NCBI GenBank assembly: GCA_002314055.1
Contig: DCBP01000076.1
Coordinates: 1 to 25,947 of the forward strand
Source: Prevotella sp. UBA1104
Lineage (GTDB): Bacteria; Bacteroidota; Bacteroidia; Bacteroidales; Bacteroidaceae
Reading direction: 5' to 3'
Length of the DNA stretch: 25,947 nt
The notes beneath the pieces are model-generated. The model saw nothing but the letters and a program-made list of their open reading frames with translations, did not search any database and was not told the DNA's origin. Of this stretch, positions 8,116 through 15,781 are shown one piece after another. How positions within the stretch are numbered: position 1 is the stretch's first letter; each line of letters opens with the position of its first letter. Made by a program: the position numbers and the translations under genes.

Positions 8116-8637
8116 ATGAAACGAATATTATTATTAATTATTGTCTTTATGGCAGTTTTGTGCTCAAACGCACAGATTAGAGACACATTCTTTGGATTTA
8201 AACTTGGTATTACTACTAAGGCACAAGTCTTAGCTAAATTTAAAAGTCAAGGGGAAATATATAAATATGATAGTGAGAATAAATTCTATTTTGTAGAGAA
8301 TGTTTCATTTGCTGGTGAAAAATGGGATTCTTGCTCTTTTGAATTTTATAAGGATACACTGGATATGGTCGGCTTTTCAAATATTTCCGCTGATAAAAAT
8401 AGTATATGTAAAATTTATGAAAGGAATTTGAATAATGTACGTATAAAATATAATAGTGTTGAAGAAGATACACTTTCAGATGATTCAAATAAAAAACATT
8501 ATAGTTATGATGATGGTAGAACAATAATGAGTATATGTTACGAACAATTGAATGACCTTCAATATCATACAAGTATTATATACCAAAGTAGACTACAAAT
8601 AGTTAAAAGAAAATATGATTATATGGATGATTTATAA
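8116..8637 (+). CDS. Small secreted protein of unknown function
   Basis: A 173-residue product with a clear signal peptide (MKRILLLIIVFMAVLCSNAQ, cleavage likely after NAQ). The mature part starts DTFFGFKLGITTKAQVLAKF, a pattern (short strand, then a helix after a turn GIT-K) seen in small Bacteroidales periplasmic proteins that open with a 'LG.tk.eV...l' motif. The rest is rich in Asp, Tyr, Ser and Lys, with a strand KWDSCSFEFYKDTLDMVGFS. Base composition is noticeably more AT-rich than its neighbours. It lies 43 bp after the BACON gene; a small hairpin (TTGTG/CACAA) sits in that gap. I cannot name a function. Confidence 0.7.
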   Translation: MKRILLLIIVFMAVLCSNAQIRDTFFGFKLGITTKAQVLAKFKSQGEIYKYDSENKFYFVENVSFAGEKWDSCSFEFYKDTLDMVGFSNISADKNSICKIYERNLNNVRIKYNSVEEDTLSDDSNKKHYSYDDGRTIMSICYEQLNDLQYHTSIIYQSRLQIVKRKYDYMDDL

Positions 8638-8738
8638 TTAATCATAAAGAGTCAATTTTCGAAATTCAATTATTCAGAACTTTACTCAACAATCTTTTTT
8701 TCGCAGGGAAAATAAAAAATATTAAGAATTTAAATGAT

Positions 8739-9770
8739 ATGAAGACAAATAGAAACTTAAAAGTATGCTTGCTGATAATATGTTCTGGACTTGTTGGATT
8801 GACTACATTTGCACAGAACAATACAATAACGAAAGAAAACATCAGTGAATGTGACGGTTCTGAGTGCGTGTGCAAGTTGGACAGGTGTACAACTATTGAT
8901 AAAAATATAGAAAGTAAATGCCGTAGCATGTTGGAAAAAGGAATGGCTGCCGTGAATGGTGTTGATGGACAGATAGCTGTAATCGATGCAAAAACAGGCA
9001 GATTGAAAGCGTGGGTGGCTTTGGAAAAAGGAAACGGCGGATTTGCAGATGCGAAACTTTTAAAGAAAGCATACAGTCCAAGAATTATGACTATGGTTGG
9101 CGTCGTTCCATTGCTTACTGATATTGGTAGCAAACTTGAAGATAGTATAGATATATGCAGAGGCGTTTACAATTCAGAGAGCGGATTGAAAATAAGAGAT
9201 CACAATTGGCGTTCTGGAGGTTATGGAAAGATGACAATGAGAGAGGCATTGGTGAAGAAGTCAAACGTGGCTATGTATAAGATTATGTTGGCTGCTATGG
9301 GCGAAGAGAGAGCATCAAATTGCTGGAAGAAAATGATGGGGAATACAAAAGCTACTAATGCAATGGAAATGGCAGCACTGTTTGGTGGCATTTTTAATGG
9401 CACTGACTTTCTACTGCCTACTTTGATTGGAGATTCTGTGGAAGTTGAGTTTTCTGGTGATATAAATCATTTTGGACATCGGTACATGAAAGAGATTTTT
9501 GTTGGACTCAATAAAAAGGATGGTGTTCAAGCGAAATATGCACCTGAAGGAATTGAACTTGCAGGCATTTATGGCAATTATGCGGGAGAAATATACGATA
9601 ACGGGGAGACAGACGATGCAGAGATGTCATTTGTAGGGGTATTCCCTGCTAATGATCCTATTTATAGTGTATGTGTATTTATCCACAGACCAAACGAACC
9701 GGTTCATTCGCCAAAGGATTTGGCAAACAATATGGTGAATGAGCTTGTTGCCTGGCTATTAAAACATTGA
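8739..9770 (+). CDS. Penicillin-binding-protein-like fold, apparently inactive
   Basis: This 343-residue secreted protein (signal peptide about 1-25, LTTFAQ end) has the outline of a PBP transpeptidase domain: GQIAVIDAKTGRLKAWV (77-93), a helix pair, then MREALVKKSNVAMYKI (167-182), a match to the region holding the SxN motif. Yet the nucleophile region reads AYSPRIMTMV (111-120) with no SxxK lysine, the SxN site reads KSN (174-176), and no KTG strand is present near the C-terminus. It also carries an unusual Cys-rich segment (SECDGSECVCKLDRC, 36-50). I infer a non-catalytic binder of peptidoglycan or of a partner. It follows a gap of about 100 bp with no gene. Confidence 0.7.
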   Translation: MKTNRNLKVCLLIICSGLVGLTTFAQNNTITKENISECDGSECVCKLDRCTTIDKNIESKCRSMLEKGMAAVNGVDGQIAVIDAKTGRLKAWVALEKGNGGFADAKLLKKAYSPRIMTMVGVVPLLTDIGSKLEDSIDICRGVYNSESGLKIRDHNWRSGGYGKMTMREALVKKSNVAMYKIMLAAMGEERASNCWKKMMGNTKATNAMEMAALFGGIFNGTDFLLPTLIGDSVEVEFSGDINHFGHRYMKEIFVGLNKKDGVQAKYAPEGIELAGIYGNYAGEIYDNGETDDAEMSFVGVFPANDPIYSVCVFIHRPNEPVHSPKDLANNMVNELVAWLLKH

Positions 9771-9787
9771 TTTTAAACTACGAAACT

Positions 9788-10114
9788 ATGGAGACGATTC
9801 TTTATAAACACGATTCGGATGGAGAATTTACAGGCATTTATGCTCAGATAGAAGATGGTAAACTGACAATTACCCAACATGACATGGGGGAATTTGAACG
9901 AGAGTATTCAAGAGATGGTGAAGTGGAATCGTTCGTGTTCTTTGATGTTACCAATACCAACAGACTTATGAGAACGTTGGTTGTTAAGGACGAAGCTCGT
10001 TTGTTGGATGTATTGAAACGAAAGTTCAAGAAATATAAAGGTGCCATACAGAGTGAAATCTGTAATTTTTGTAATGAGCACAATGTCAAATATCAGAGAC
10101 AGGTGTATTATTGA
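9788..10114 (+). CDS. Small cytosolic protein of unknown function
   Basis: The start is set at ATG 9788 (METILYKHDSDGEFTGIY); an in-frame TTG at 9767 overlaps the previous stop but adds only seven unlikely residues. The 108-residue product has no signal peptide or TM. It looks like an alpha/beta domain: strands at the N-terminus (ETILYKHD, AQIEDGKLTITQHD), a middle strand SFVFFDV, then helices with basic character (LLDVLKRKFKKYKGAIQSE) and a C-terminal CNFC-x-EHN segment. It is the last gene of the accessory train, followed by a large inverted repeat. Small acidic proteins of this style sometimes serve as immunity proteins, but nothing here proves it. Confidence 0.7.
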   Translation: METILYKHDSDGEFTGIYAQIEDGKLTITQHDMGEFEREYSRDGEVESFVFFDVTNTNRLMRTLVVKDEARLLDVLKRKFKKYKGAIQSEICNFCNEHNVKYQRQVYY

Positions 10115-10202
10115 TTCTTACTTTCAATGTTTTTCTTTTGTTGCTTAGAAAGGGATATTTCTGACGGTTTACTGCTATTAGCTAATTCGCAAAGACAATA
10201 AG

Positions 10203-10304
10203 AACAACAAGGGCAACAGATACAACTGACACAATATTGCAATAGGATTGCAGGGGTAGCATCCAGTGTTGTTCATGTTGTATCTGTTGTCTTTGTTGTT
10301 TTTT
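10203..10304 (+). terminator. Long inverted repeat ending the accessory operon
   Basis: Two 24-bp arms (10203-10226 and 10277-10300) match at 22 of 24 positions as reverse complements, and T's follow (to 10304). Inside, TGCAAT-AGG-ATTGCA forms a second small hairpin, so the RNA could fold into a long stem capped by a branch. Intrinsic termination is the simplest reading. The length is well beyond a usual terminator, so a transposable palindromic repeat is possible. The rest of the interval between 10,115 and 10,420 holds only the hut promoter. Confidence 0.6.
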
Positions 10305-10325
10305 GTAGTATTTTTATGCATGCTG

Positions 10326-10358
10326 ATTAGATAGTTTCAAGAATTTTATGTAAGTTTG
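10326..10358 (+). promoter_or_regulatory. Likely hut operon promoter
   Basis: TAAGTTTG (10351-10358) fits the Bacteroidetes -7 element TAnnTTTG; the -33 element is weak (TTAG about 20 bp upstream). Transcription would start near 10364 and give a leader of about 57 nt before ftcD. No obvious operator was seen. Confidence 0.5.
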
Positions 10359-10420
10359 CAAAATTAATGACACATATTGAATAATACACATTACACATCA
10401 TAATACTAAAAAACATAGAT

Positions 10421-12127
10421 ATGGCGAAGAAAAAGCAGATAGTAGAATGCGTGCCGAACTTTAGTGAGGGACGCGACATGGGTATCATTAAGCAGATTAC
10501 TGATGCCGTGGAGACGGTAGAAGGTGTGAAACTTCTTGATGTTGACCCGGGAGAGGCAACAAACCGTACTGTGGTAACATTCGTCGGGGAACCGGAGGCT
10601 GTTGTTGAGGCGGCTTTCAATTCCGTTGCCAAAGCGGCTGAGCTTATCGATATGCGTAAGCATCATGGTGCACATCCCAGAATCGGGGCGACAGATGTCT
10701 TGCCGATTGTTCCGGTAAGTGGCATAACTCTTGAAGAATGTGCAGAACTGTCGAGAAAACTCGCTAAGCGCATTGCCGACGAACTGTCTATTCCGTGCTA
10801 TTGCTATGAGGCAGCAGCTTTCAAAGCAGAACGCAAGAACCTTGCCGTTTGTCGCAAGGGAGAATATGAAGGCATTGCCGAGCGCATTATGGACGAAGGC
10901 GAGAAACCCGATTTCGGTGCGCGTCCGTATGACGAACAGGTTGCAAAAACCGGTTGCACGGTGGTTGGAGCGCGCGATTTCCTTATTGCCGTTAACTTCA
11001 ACCTTAACACCACATCCACTCGCCGTGCCAATGCCATAGCCTTTGACGTTAGGGAAAAAGGCAGACCTGTTCGCGAGGGTAATCCTATAACGGGAAAGAA
11101 AAAACTCGACGAAAATGGTAAGGTCATCATGCAGCCCGGAACCTTGAAGGGAACCAAAGCCATTGGCTGGTATATAGACGAATACGGCATCGCCCAGGTG
11201 TCGATGAATATAACAAATATCAATGTAACTCCGCTTCACAAGGCCTTCGACGAAGTGTGCCGCTGTGCACAGAACCGCGGACTAAGAGTTACAGGAACGG
11301 AAATCGTGGGTCTCGTCCCGGAGCGTGCCCTTACAGAGGCAGGCAAGTATTTTCTCGAGAAACAGCATCGCTCTGCAGGTATTCCAAAAGAGGATATCCT
11401 GAAGATAGCAATCAAGTCGATGGGACTTGAAGATTTACGCCCATTCAATCCAAAGGAGAAAGTAATTGAATATCTGCTTGAAGGCGACAACAGTAAGAAA
11501 CTCGTAAATCTCACGGTGAAGGGCTTTGCCGATGAAACTTCGCGCGAAAGTCCGGCACCTGGCGGAGGTTCCGTTTCGGCATATATGGGAGCCTTGGGAG
11601 CATCGCTCGCCACAATGGTAGCAAATCTGTCGAGCCACAAGCCAGGATGGGACGACCGCTGGGATGAGTTTGCCTACTGGGCAGAAAAAGGCATGGAGCT
11701 ACAGGAAGAACTCCTGCATCTTGTAGATGAGGATACCGAGGCGTTCAACCGCATCATGGCTGCCTTCGGCATGCCAAAGAACACCGACGAGGAGAAGACT
11801 CTTCGCTCTGCCGCCATCCAGGATGCCACACTCTTTGCAACGGAAGTTCCGCTCGAAACGATGAAGACCTCTGTAAAGGTGTTTGACGTATGCCGCCAGA
11901 TGGTTCGCGAGGGTAATCCAAACAGTGTGTCGGATGCCGGCGTAGGAGCCTTGGCAGCCCGTGCCGCAGTAATCGGTGCCGGTATGAACGTTAAGATTAA
12001 CGCATCGTCGCTTAAAGATCGTAAGAAAGCTGAAGCACTGATAGCTGAAGCTGACGCGATAATAGAAAAGGCTAATGCCGAAGAAAAAGAAATAACCCAA
12101 GAGGTGGATAAGAAAATTAAGGGATAA
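10421..12127 (+). CDS. ftcD: Glutamate formimidoyltransferase / formimino-THF cyclodeaminase
   Basis: The 568-residue cytosolic enzyme joins two activities. The N-terminal half (about 1-330) is the formimidoyltransferase, recognised by VECVPNFSEGRD (8-19) and HHGAHPRIGATDVLPIVP (about 79-97). The C-terminal half (about 350-568) is the cyclodeaminase, recognised by SPAPGGGSVSAYMGALGASL (about 377-396). It moves the formimino group from N-formimino-L-glutamate to tetrahydrofolate, freeing glutamate, then makes 5,10-methenyl-THF and ammonia. The length agrees with the fused enzyme of animals (about 540 residues). Being first in the operon with hutU, hutH and hutI, it supplies the last step, so no hutG-type hydrolase is needed. 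Confidence 0.96.
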   Translation: MAKKKQIVECVPNFSEGRDMGIIKQITDAVETVEGVKLLDVDPGEATNRTVVTFVGEPEAVVEAAFNSVAKAAELIDMRKHHGAHPRIGATDVLPIVPVSGITLEECAELSRKLAKRIADELSIPCYCYEAAAFKAERKNLAVCRKGEYEGIAERIMDEGEKPDFGARPYDEQVAKTGCTVVGARDFLIAVNFNLNTTSTRRANAIAFDVREKGRPVREGNPITGKKKLDENGKVIMQPGTLKGTKAIGWYIDEYGIAQVSMNITNINVTPLHKAFDEVCRCAQNRGLRVTGTEIVGLVPERALTEAGKYFLEKQHRSAGIPKEDILKIAIKSMGLEDLRPFNPKEKVIEYLLEGDNSKKLVNLTVKGFADETSRESPAPGGGSVSAYMGALGASLATMVANLSSHKPGWDDRWDEFAYWAEKGMELQEELLHLVDEDTEAFNRIMAAFGMPKNTDEEKTLRSAAIQDATLFATEVPLETMKTSVKVFDVCRQMVREGNPNSVSDAGVGALAARAAVIGAGMNVKINASSLKDRKKAEALIAEADAIIEKANAEEKEITQEVDKKIKG

Positions 12128-12140
12128 GAGTGTATCACTT

Positions 12141-12185
12141 TAGTCCTCTTAGTTCTCCCATTACTCCTATACGTCCTATAAGTCT
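12141..12185 (+). repeat. Five 9-bp tandem units in the ftcD-hutU spacer
   Basis: Units read TAGTCCTCT, TAGTTCTCC, CATTACTCC, TATACGTCC, TATAAGTCT: a loose consensus TATNNNTCC with exact 9-bp period, ending 15 bp before the hutU start. The same kind of array, in the same orientation, lies before hutH (14245-14289). No strong hairpin forms here. Confidence 0.7.
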
Positions 12186-12200
12186 TAAAAAGAAAAAACT

Positions 12201-14213
12201 ATGACAACAGAAGAATTCCAGAAAGAAATCCGCATCGGAATCCCCGACACCTTGCCGGAGCCGATGCCGTATGACACCGAGATAAACCACGCCCCAAAGC
12301 GTAAAGATATCCTTACCCCAGAAGAGAAACGCCTTGCCCTGCGCAACGCTCTCCGCTATTTCCCTAAGCATCTGCATGAGCAACTTGCCCCGGAGTTTAT
12401 GGAAGAGCTTCACAAATACGGCAGGATATACATGTATCGCTATCGTCCACGCTATGAGATGTATGCCCGTCCTATCGACGAGTATCCTCACCGCTCGGAG
12501 CAGGCAGCTGCCATCATGCTGATGATTCAGAACAATCTGAACCCAGCCGTGGCACAGCATCCTCACGAACTTATTATATATGGTGGAAATGGTGCGATAT
12601 TCCAAAACTGGGCGCAGTATCGGCTCACGATGAAATACCTGAGCGAGATGACCGATGAGCAGACGCTTGTGATGTATTCGGGACATCCGATGGGCTTGTT
12701 TCCTTCTCACAAGAATGCACCGCGCGTGGTGGTAACCAACGGTATGGTTATTCCAAACTATTCAAAGCCCGACGACTGGGAGCGCATGAATGCCCTCGGC
12801 GTGAGCCAATACGGACAGATGACCGCCGGCTCGTATATGTATATCGGTCCGCAGGGCATCGTACACGGCACCACGATTACCGTGCTCAATGCTGCCCGCA
12901 AGCAGATGCAGAAGCCGGGCGAGCCAAACGATATCCACGGCATGCTCTTCGTGTCGTCAGGTCTTGGCGGTATGTCGGGCGCTCAGCCTAAGGCAGGAAA
13001 CATTGCCGGAGTCGTAAGCGTAGTTGCCGAAATAAATCCTCTTGCAGCGAAGAAACGCTACGACCAGGGATGGGTGGACGAACTCCACGACAATCTCGAT
13101 GAACTGATTCCAGCCGTGCGCAAGGCAGTGGCAGAGAAACGCACGGTGAGCATGGCATACGTGGGCAACGTGGTTGACCTCTGGGAGCGCCTTGCCGACG
13201 AGGATATACACGTAGACTTGGGTTCAGACCAGACTTCGCTACACAATCCGTGGGCTGGCGGATATTATCCTGTTGGCGTGTCGCTCGAAGAGTCGAAACG
13301 CATGATGGCAGACGAACCGGAAAAGTTTCGCGAACTCGTTCAGGTGTCGCTCCGCCGACAGGTGGCTGCCATCAACCGCCTTACAGAAAAGGGCATGTAT
13401 TTCTTCGACTATGGCAATGCTTTCCTCTTGCAATCGAAGCGTGCCGGGGCAGATATCGTGTTGCCCGATGGCAAATTCCGTTATCCGTCGTATGTTCAGG
13501 ATATTATGGGACCGATGTTCTTCGACTACGGCTTCGGTCCGTTCCGCTGGGTATGCACCTCCGGCGACCCTAAAGACCTTGCCGTTACCGACCGCATCGC
13601 TGCCGACGTGATGGAAGAGATAAAGGCAACGGCGCCGAAGGAGATTCAGGGGCAGATGGCAGACAATATCCACTGGATTCGCGAAGCCGGAAAGAACCAT
13701 CTCGTCGTTGGTTCACAGGCACGTATCCTATATGCCGACTGCGAGGGACGAACAAAGATAGCCCTTGCCTTCAATGAGGCAATTAAGCGTGGCGAGATAA
13801 GTAAGCCGATAGTACTTGGTCGCGACCACCACGATGTGTCGGGTACCGATTCGCCATTCCGCGAGACGAGCAATATCTACGACGGCTCGCAGTTCTGTGC
13901 CGATATGGCAGTGCAGAATGTCATCGGCGACTCCTTCCGCGGTGCCACTTGGGTGTCAATCCACAATGGTGGCGGCGTAGGCTGGGGCGAAGTGATAAAC
14001 GGCGGCTTCGGTATGGTAATCAATGGTGACGACGATTCGGCACGCCATATACGCGAAATGCTTTTCTGGGATGTGAACAACGGAATTGCTCGCCGTAGCT
14101 GGGCTCGCAACGACGGCTCCATGAGTAGCATAGAGCGCGAGATGCAGCGCACACCGGGCTTGCAAGTTACGATGCCAAATATCGTAGACGACGAACTGAT
14201 AAACAAGTTCTAA
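12201..14213 (+). CDS. hutU: Urocanate hydratase (urocanase), long form
   Basis: Converts urocanate to 4-imidazolone-5-propionate using tightly bound NAD+. At 670 residues it matches the long form known from animals and many Bacteroidetes rather than the 555-residue proteobacterial form. Visible signatures: YGGNGAIFQNWAQY (127-140); the NAD-binding loop SSGLGGMSGAQPKAG (about 252-266); DQTSLHNPWAGGYYP (about 341-355); and FRWVCTSGDP with Cys452 in the position of the conserved active-site cysteine. It starts 73 bp after ftcD, across a 9-bp repeat array, and is followed by another such array before hutH. All four genes read the same way, so one transcript is expected. Confidence 0.96.
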   Translation: MTTEEFQKEIRIGIPDTLPEPMPYDTEINHAPKRKDILTPEEKRLALRNALRYFPKHLHEQLAPEFMEELHKYGRIYMYRYRPRYEMYARPIDEYPHRSEQAAAIMLMIQNNLNPAVAQHPHELIIYGGNGAIFQNWAQYRLTMKYLSEMTDEQTLVMYSGHPMGLFPSHKNAPRVVVTNGMVIPNYSKPDDWERMNALGVSQYGQMTAGSYMYIGPQGIVHGTTITVLNAARKQMQKPGEPNDIHGMLFVSSGLGGMSGAQPKAGNIAGVVSVVAEINPLAAKKRYDQGWVDELHDNLDELIPAVRKAVAEKRTVSMAYVGNVVDLWERLADEDIHVDLGSDQTSLHNPWAGGYYPVGVSLEESKRMMADEPEKFRELVQVSLRRQVAAINRLTEKGMYFFDYGNAFLLQSKRAGADIVLPDGKFRYPSYVQDIMGPMFFDYGFGPFRWVCTSGDPKDLAVTDRIAADVMEEIKATAPKEIQGQMADNIHWIREAGKNHLVVGSQARILYADCEGRTKIALAFNEAIKRGEISKPIVLGRDHHDVSGTDSPFRETSNIYDGSQFCADMAVQNVIGDSFRGATWVSIHNGGGVGWGEVINGGFGMVINGDDDSARHIREMLFWDVNNGIARRSWARNDGSMSSIEREMQRTPGLQVTMPNIVDDELINKF

Positions 14214-14223
14214 GCTATAAGGC

Positions 14224-14258
14224 TAATAGGATTTATAAGACTTATAAGAGTCCTATTA
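14224..14258 (+). repeat. Inverted repeat in the hutU-hutH spacer
   Basis: TAATAGGA (14224-14231) is the exact reverse complement of TCCTATTA (14251-14258). Between them TATAAG and CTTATA form an inner stem. The hairpin is not followed by T's, so it is not a terminator; it may protect or separate the hutU and hutH parts of the message. It shares bases with the 9-bp array that follows. Confidence 0.55.
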
Positions 14259-14289
14259 ATCCTATATGTCCTATTACTCCCATTACTCC
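14245..14289 (+). repeat. Five 9-bp tandem units in the hutU-hutH spacer
   Basis: Units read TAAGAGTCC, TATTAATCC, TATATGTCC, TATTACTCC, CATTACTCC. The period is exactly 9 bp, and CTCCCATTACTCCTA is shared letter for letter with the array before hutU. The array ends 16 bp before the hutH ATG, in an A-rich stretch. Confidence 0.7.
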
Positions 14290-14305
14290 TAAAAACAAAA
14301 AAACA

Positions 14306-15781
14306 ATGATACACCAAATATCAGCAGAACATCTCACCATCGAACGCATCGGTGAGATAATATACAAGGGCTACAAAATAGAATTGAGCGATGATGCCCG
14401 CCATCGCATAGTACGTTGTCGTGAGTATCTCGACAAGAAAATCGCCGAGACAACAACACCGGTCTATGGTGTAACAACCGGCTTCGGTTCTCTTTGCAAC
14501 GTATCTGTTGGTGCCGACCAGCTTGCGCAACTCCAGATTAATCTTATGATGTCGCATGCCTGTGGCGTGGGCGACCGTGTGCCTAACGACATCGTTAAGA
14601 TTATGATGTTCCTCAAGATACAGTCGCTCAGCTACGGCTATTCCGGTTGTAAACTCGACACCGTGGAGCGTCTCATAGATTTCTTCAACAATGATATCTA
14701 TCCTGTGGTCTATATGCAGGGCTCGCTTGGAGCCTCTGGCGACCTCGTGCCACTTGCCCACATGTCGTTGCCCCTTGTCGGTCTTGGCGAAGTGGAATAC
14801 AAAGGAAAAATAATGAGCGGTGCACAGATTCTGAAGTCTAAACGCTGGAAACCGATACAGCTCGGTTCTAAAGAGGGACTCGCCCTGCTCAACGGCACGC
14901 AGAATATGAGTGCCTTTGCCGTATGGGCATTGCTCAAAGGCATGCGCCTCTGTGACTGGGCAGACAAGATTGCTGCTATGTCGCTCGATGCTTATTACGG
15001 ATTGCTCTCGCCTTTCACAAAAGCTGTTCATGTGGTTCGTCCGCACAAAGGACAACTCTCTACTGCTGCACACATGCTCGAACTGCTCGAGGGCAGCGAG
15101 ATAGCACAGAAGTCCAAGTCGTATGTTCAGGACCCATATTCTTTCCGCTGCATCCCTCAGGTGCATGGAGCGGCAAAAGACACGCTGGAATACGTTAAGT
15201 CGGTTATTGATACAGAGGTGAACTCAGCCACCGACAACCCTACGGTGTGCCCGGACGAAGACCTTATCATCTCTGCCGGCAACTTCCATGGCGAACCGAT
15301 TGCGCTGCCGATGGACTTCCTCTCTATCGGACTGAGCGAACTTGCCAACATCTCAGAGCGTCGTATCTATAAGCTCGTTTCCGGCACTCGCGGACTGCCG
15401 AGCTTCCTCGTGGCAAATCCGGGAGTGAACAGTGGATTCATGATTACGCAATACACGGCAGCATCAGTGGTTAGTCTTAACAAGAGTCTCGCCACACCGT
15501 CGTCGGTAGACAGTATTCCGTCGTCGCAAGGACAGGAAGACCATGTCAGTATGGGAGCCAATGCAGCTATCAAACTGTATAAGATTGTGCTCAACGTGGA
15601 GCGTGTGCTTGCTATCGAACTGTTCAATGCCGCCCAGGCACTCGACTTCCGTCGTCCGCTCAAGTCGTCGCCGGCTATTGAGGCAATATACGAGGAGTAT
15701 AGAAAGGTTGTGCCGTTTATCGTAAACGACGAGGTGATGTATCCACACATCCAACACTCTATTGAATTCTTGAGAAAATGA
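14306..15781 (+). CDS. hutH: Histidine ammonia-lyase
   Basis: Catalyses the first step of histidine degradation, L-histidine to urocanate plus ammonia. The tripeptide ASG at 143-145, within QGSLGASGDLVPLAHM, cyclises by itself into the MIO electrophile; its position is normal for the family. Other conserved segments: YGVTTGFGSL (54-63), LLNGTQNMSA (about 195-204), TDNPTV (about 307-312) and SSQGQEDHVSMG (about 408-419). The 491-residue length is near the usual 500-510. The stop codon overlaps the ATG of hutI (ATGA), so the two are translationally coupled. Confidence 0.97.
   Translation: MIHQISAEHLTIERIGEIIYKGYKIELSDDARHRIVRCREYLDKKIAETTTPVYGVTTGFGSLCNVSVGADQLAQLQINLMMSHACGVGDRVPNDIVKIMMFLKIQSLSYGYSGCKLDTVERLIDFFNNDIYPVVYMQGSLGASGDLVPLAHMSLPLVGLGEVEYKGKIMSGAQILKSKRWKPIQLGSKEGLALLNGTQNMSAFAVWALLKGMRLCDWADKIAAMSLDAYYGLLSPFTKAVHVVRPHKGQLSTAAHMLELLEGSEIAQKSKSYVQDPYSFRCIPQVHGAAKDTLEYVKSVIDTEVNSATDNPTVCPDEDLIISAGNFHGEPIALPMDFLSIGLSELANISERRIYKLVSGTRGLPSFLVANPGVNSGFMITQYTAASVVSLNKSLATPSSVDSIPSSQGQEDHVSMGANAAIKLYKIVLNVERVLAIELFNAAQALDFRRPLKSSPAIEAIYEEYRKVVPFIVNDEVMYPHIQHSIEFLRK

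Noticed and set aside
8739..9770. Active transpeptidase or beta-lactamase
   Set aside because: SxxK, SxN and KTG motifs are not present at the expected positions.
958..10114. Capsular polysaccharide locus
   Set aside because: The UpxY-like gene suggested it, but no glycosyltransferase, flippase or sugar-modifying gene follows.
10406..11239. 277-residue antisense ORF within ftcD
   Set aside because: Shadow of a certain gene; sequence is not protein-like (Cys- and Phe-rich without pattern).
14321..15166. 281-residue antisense ORF within hutH
   Set aside because: Complement of well-conserved HutH coding sequence; no independent support.
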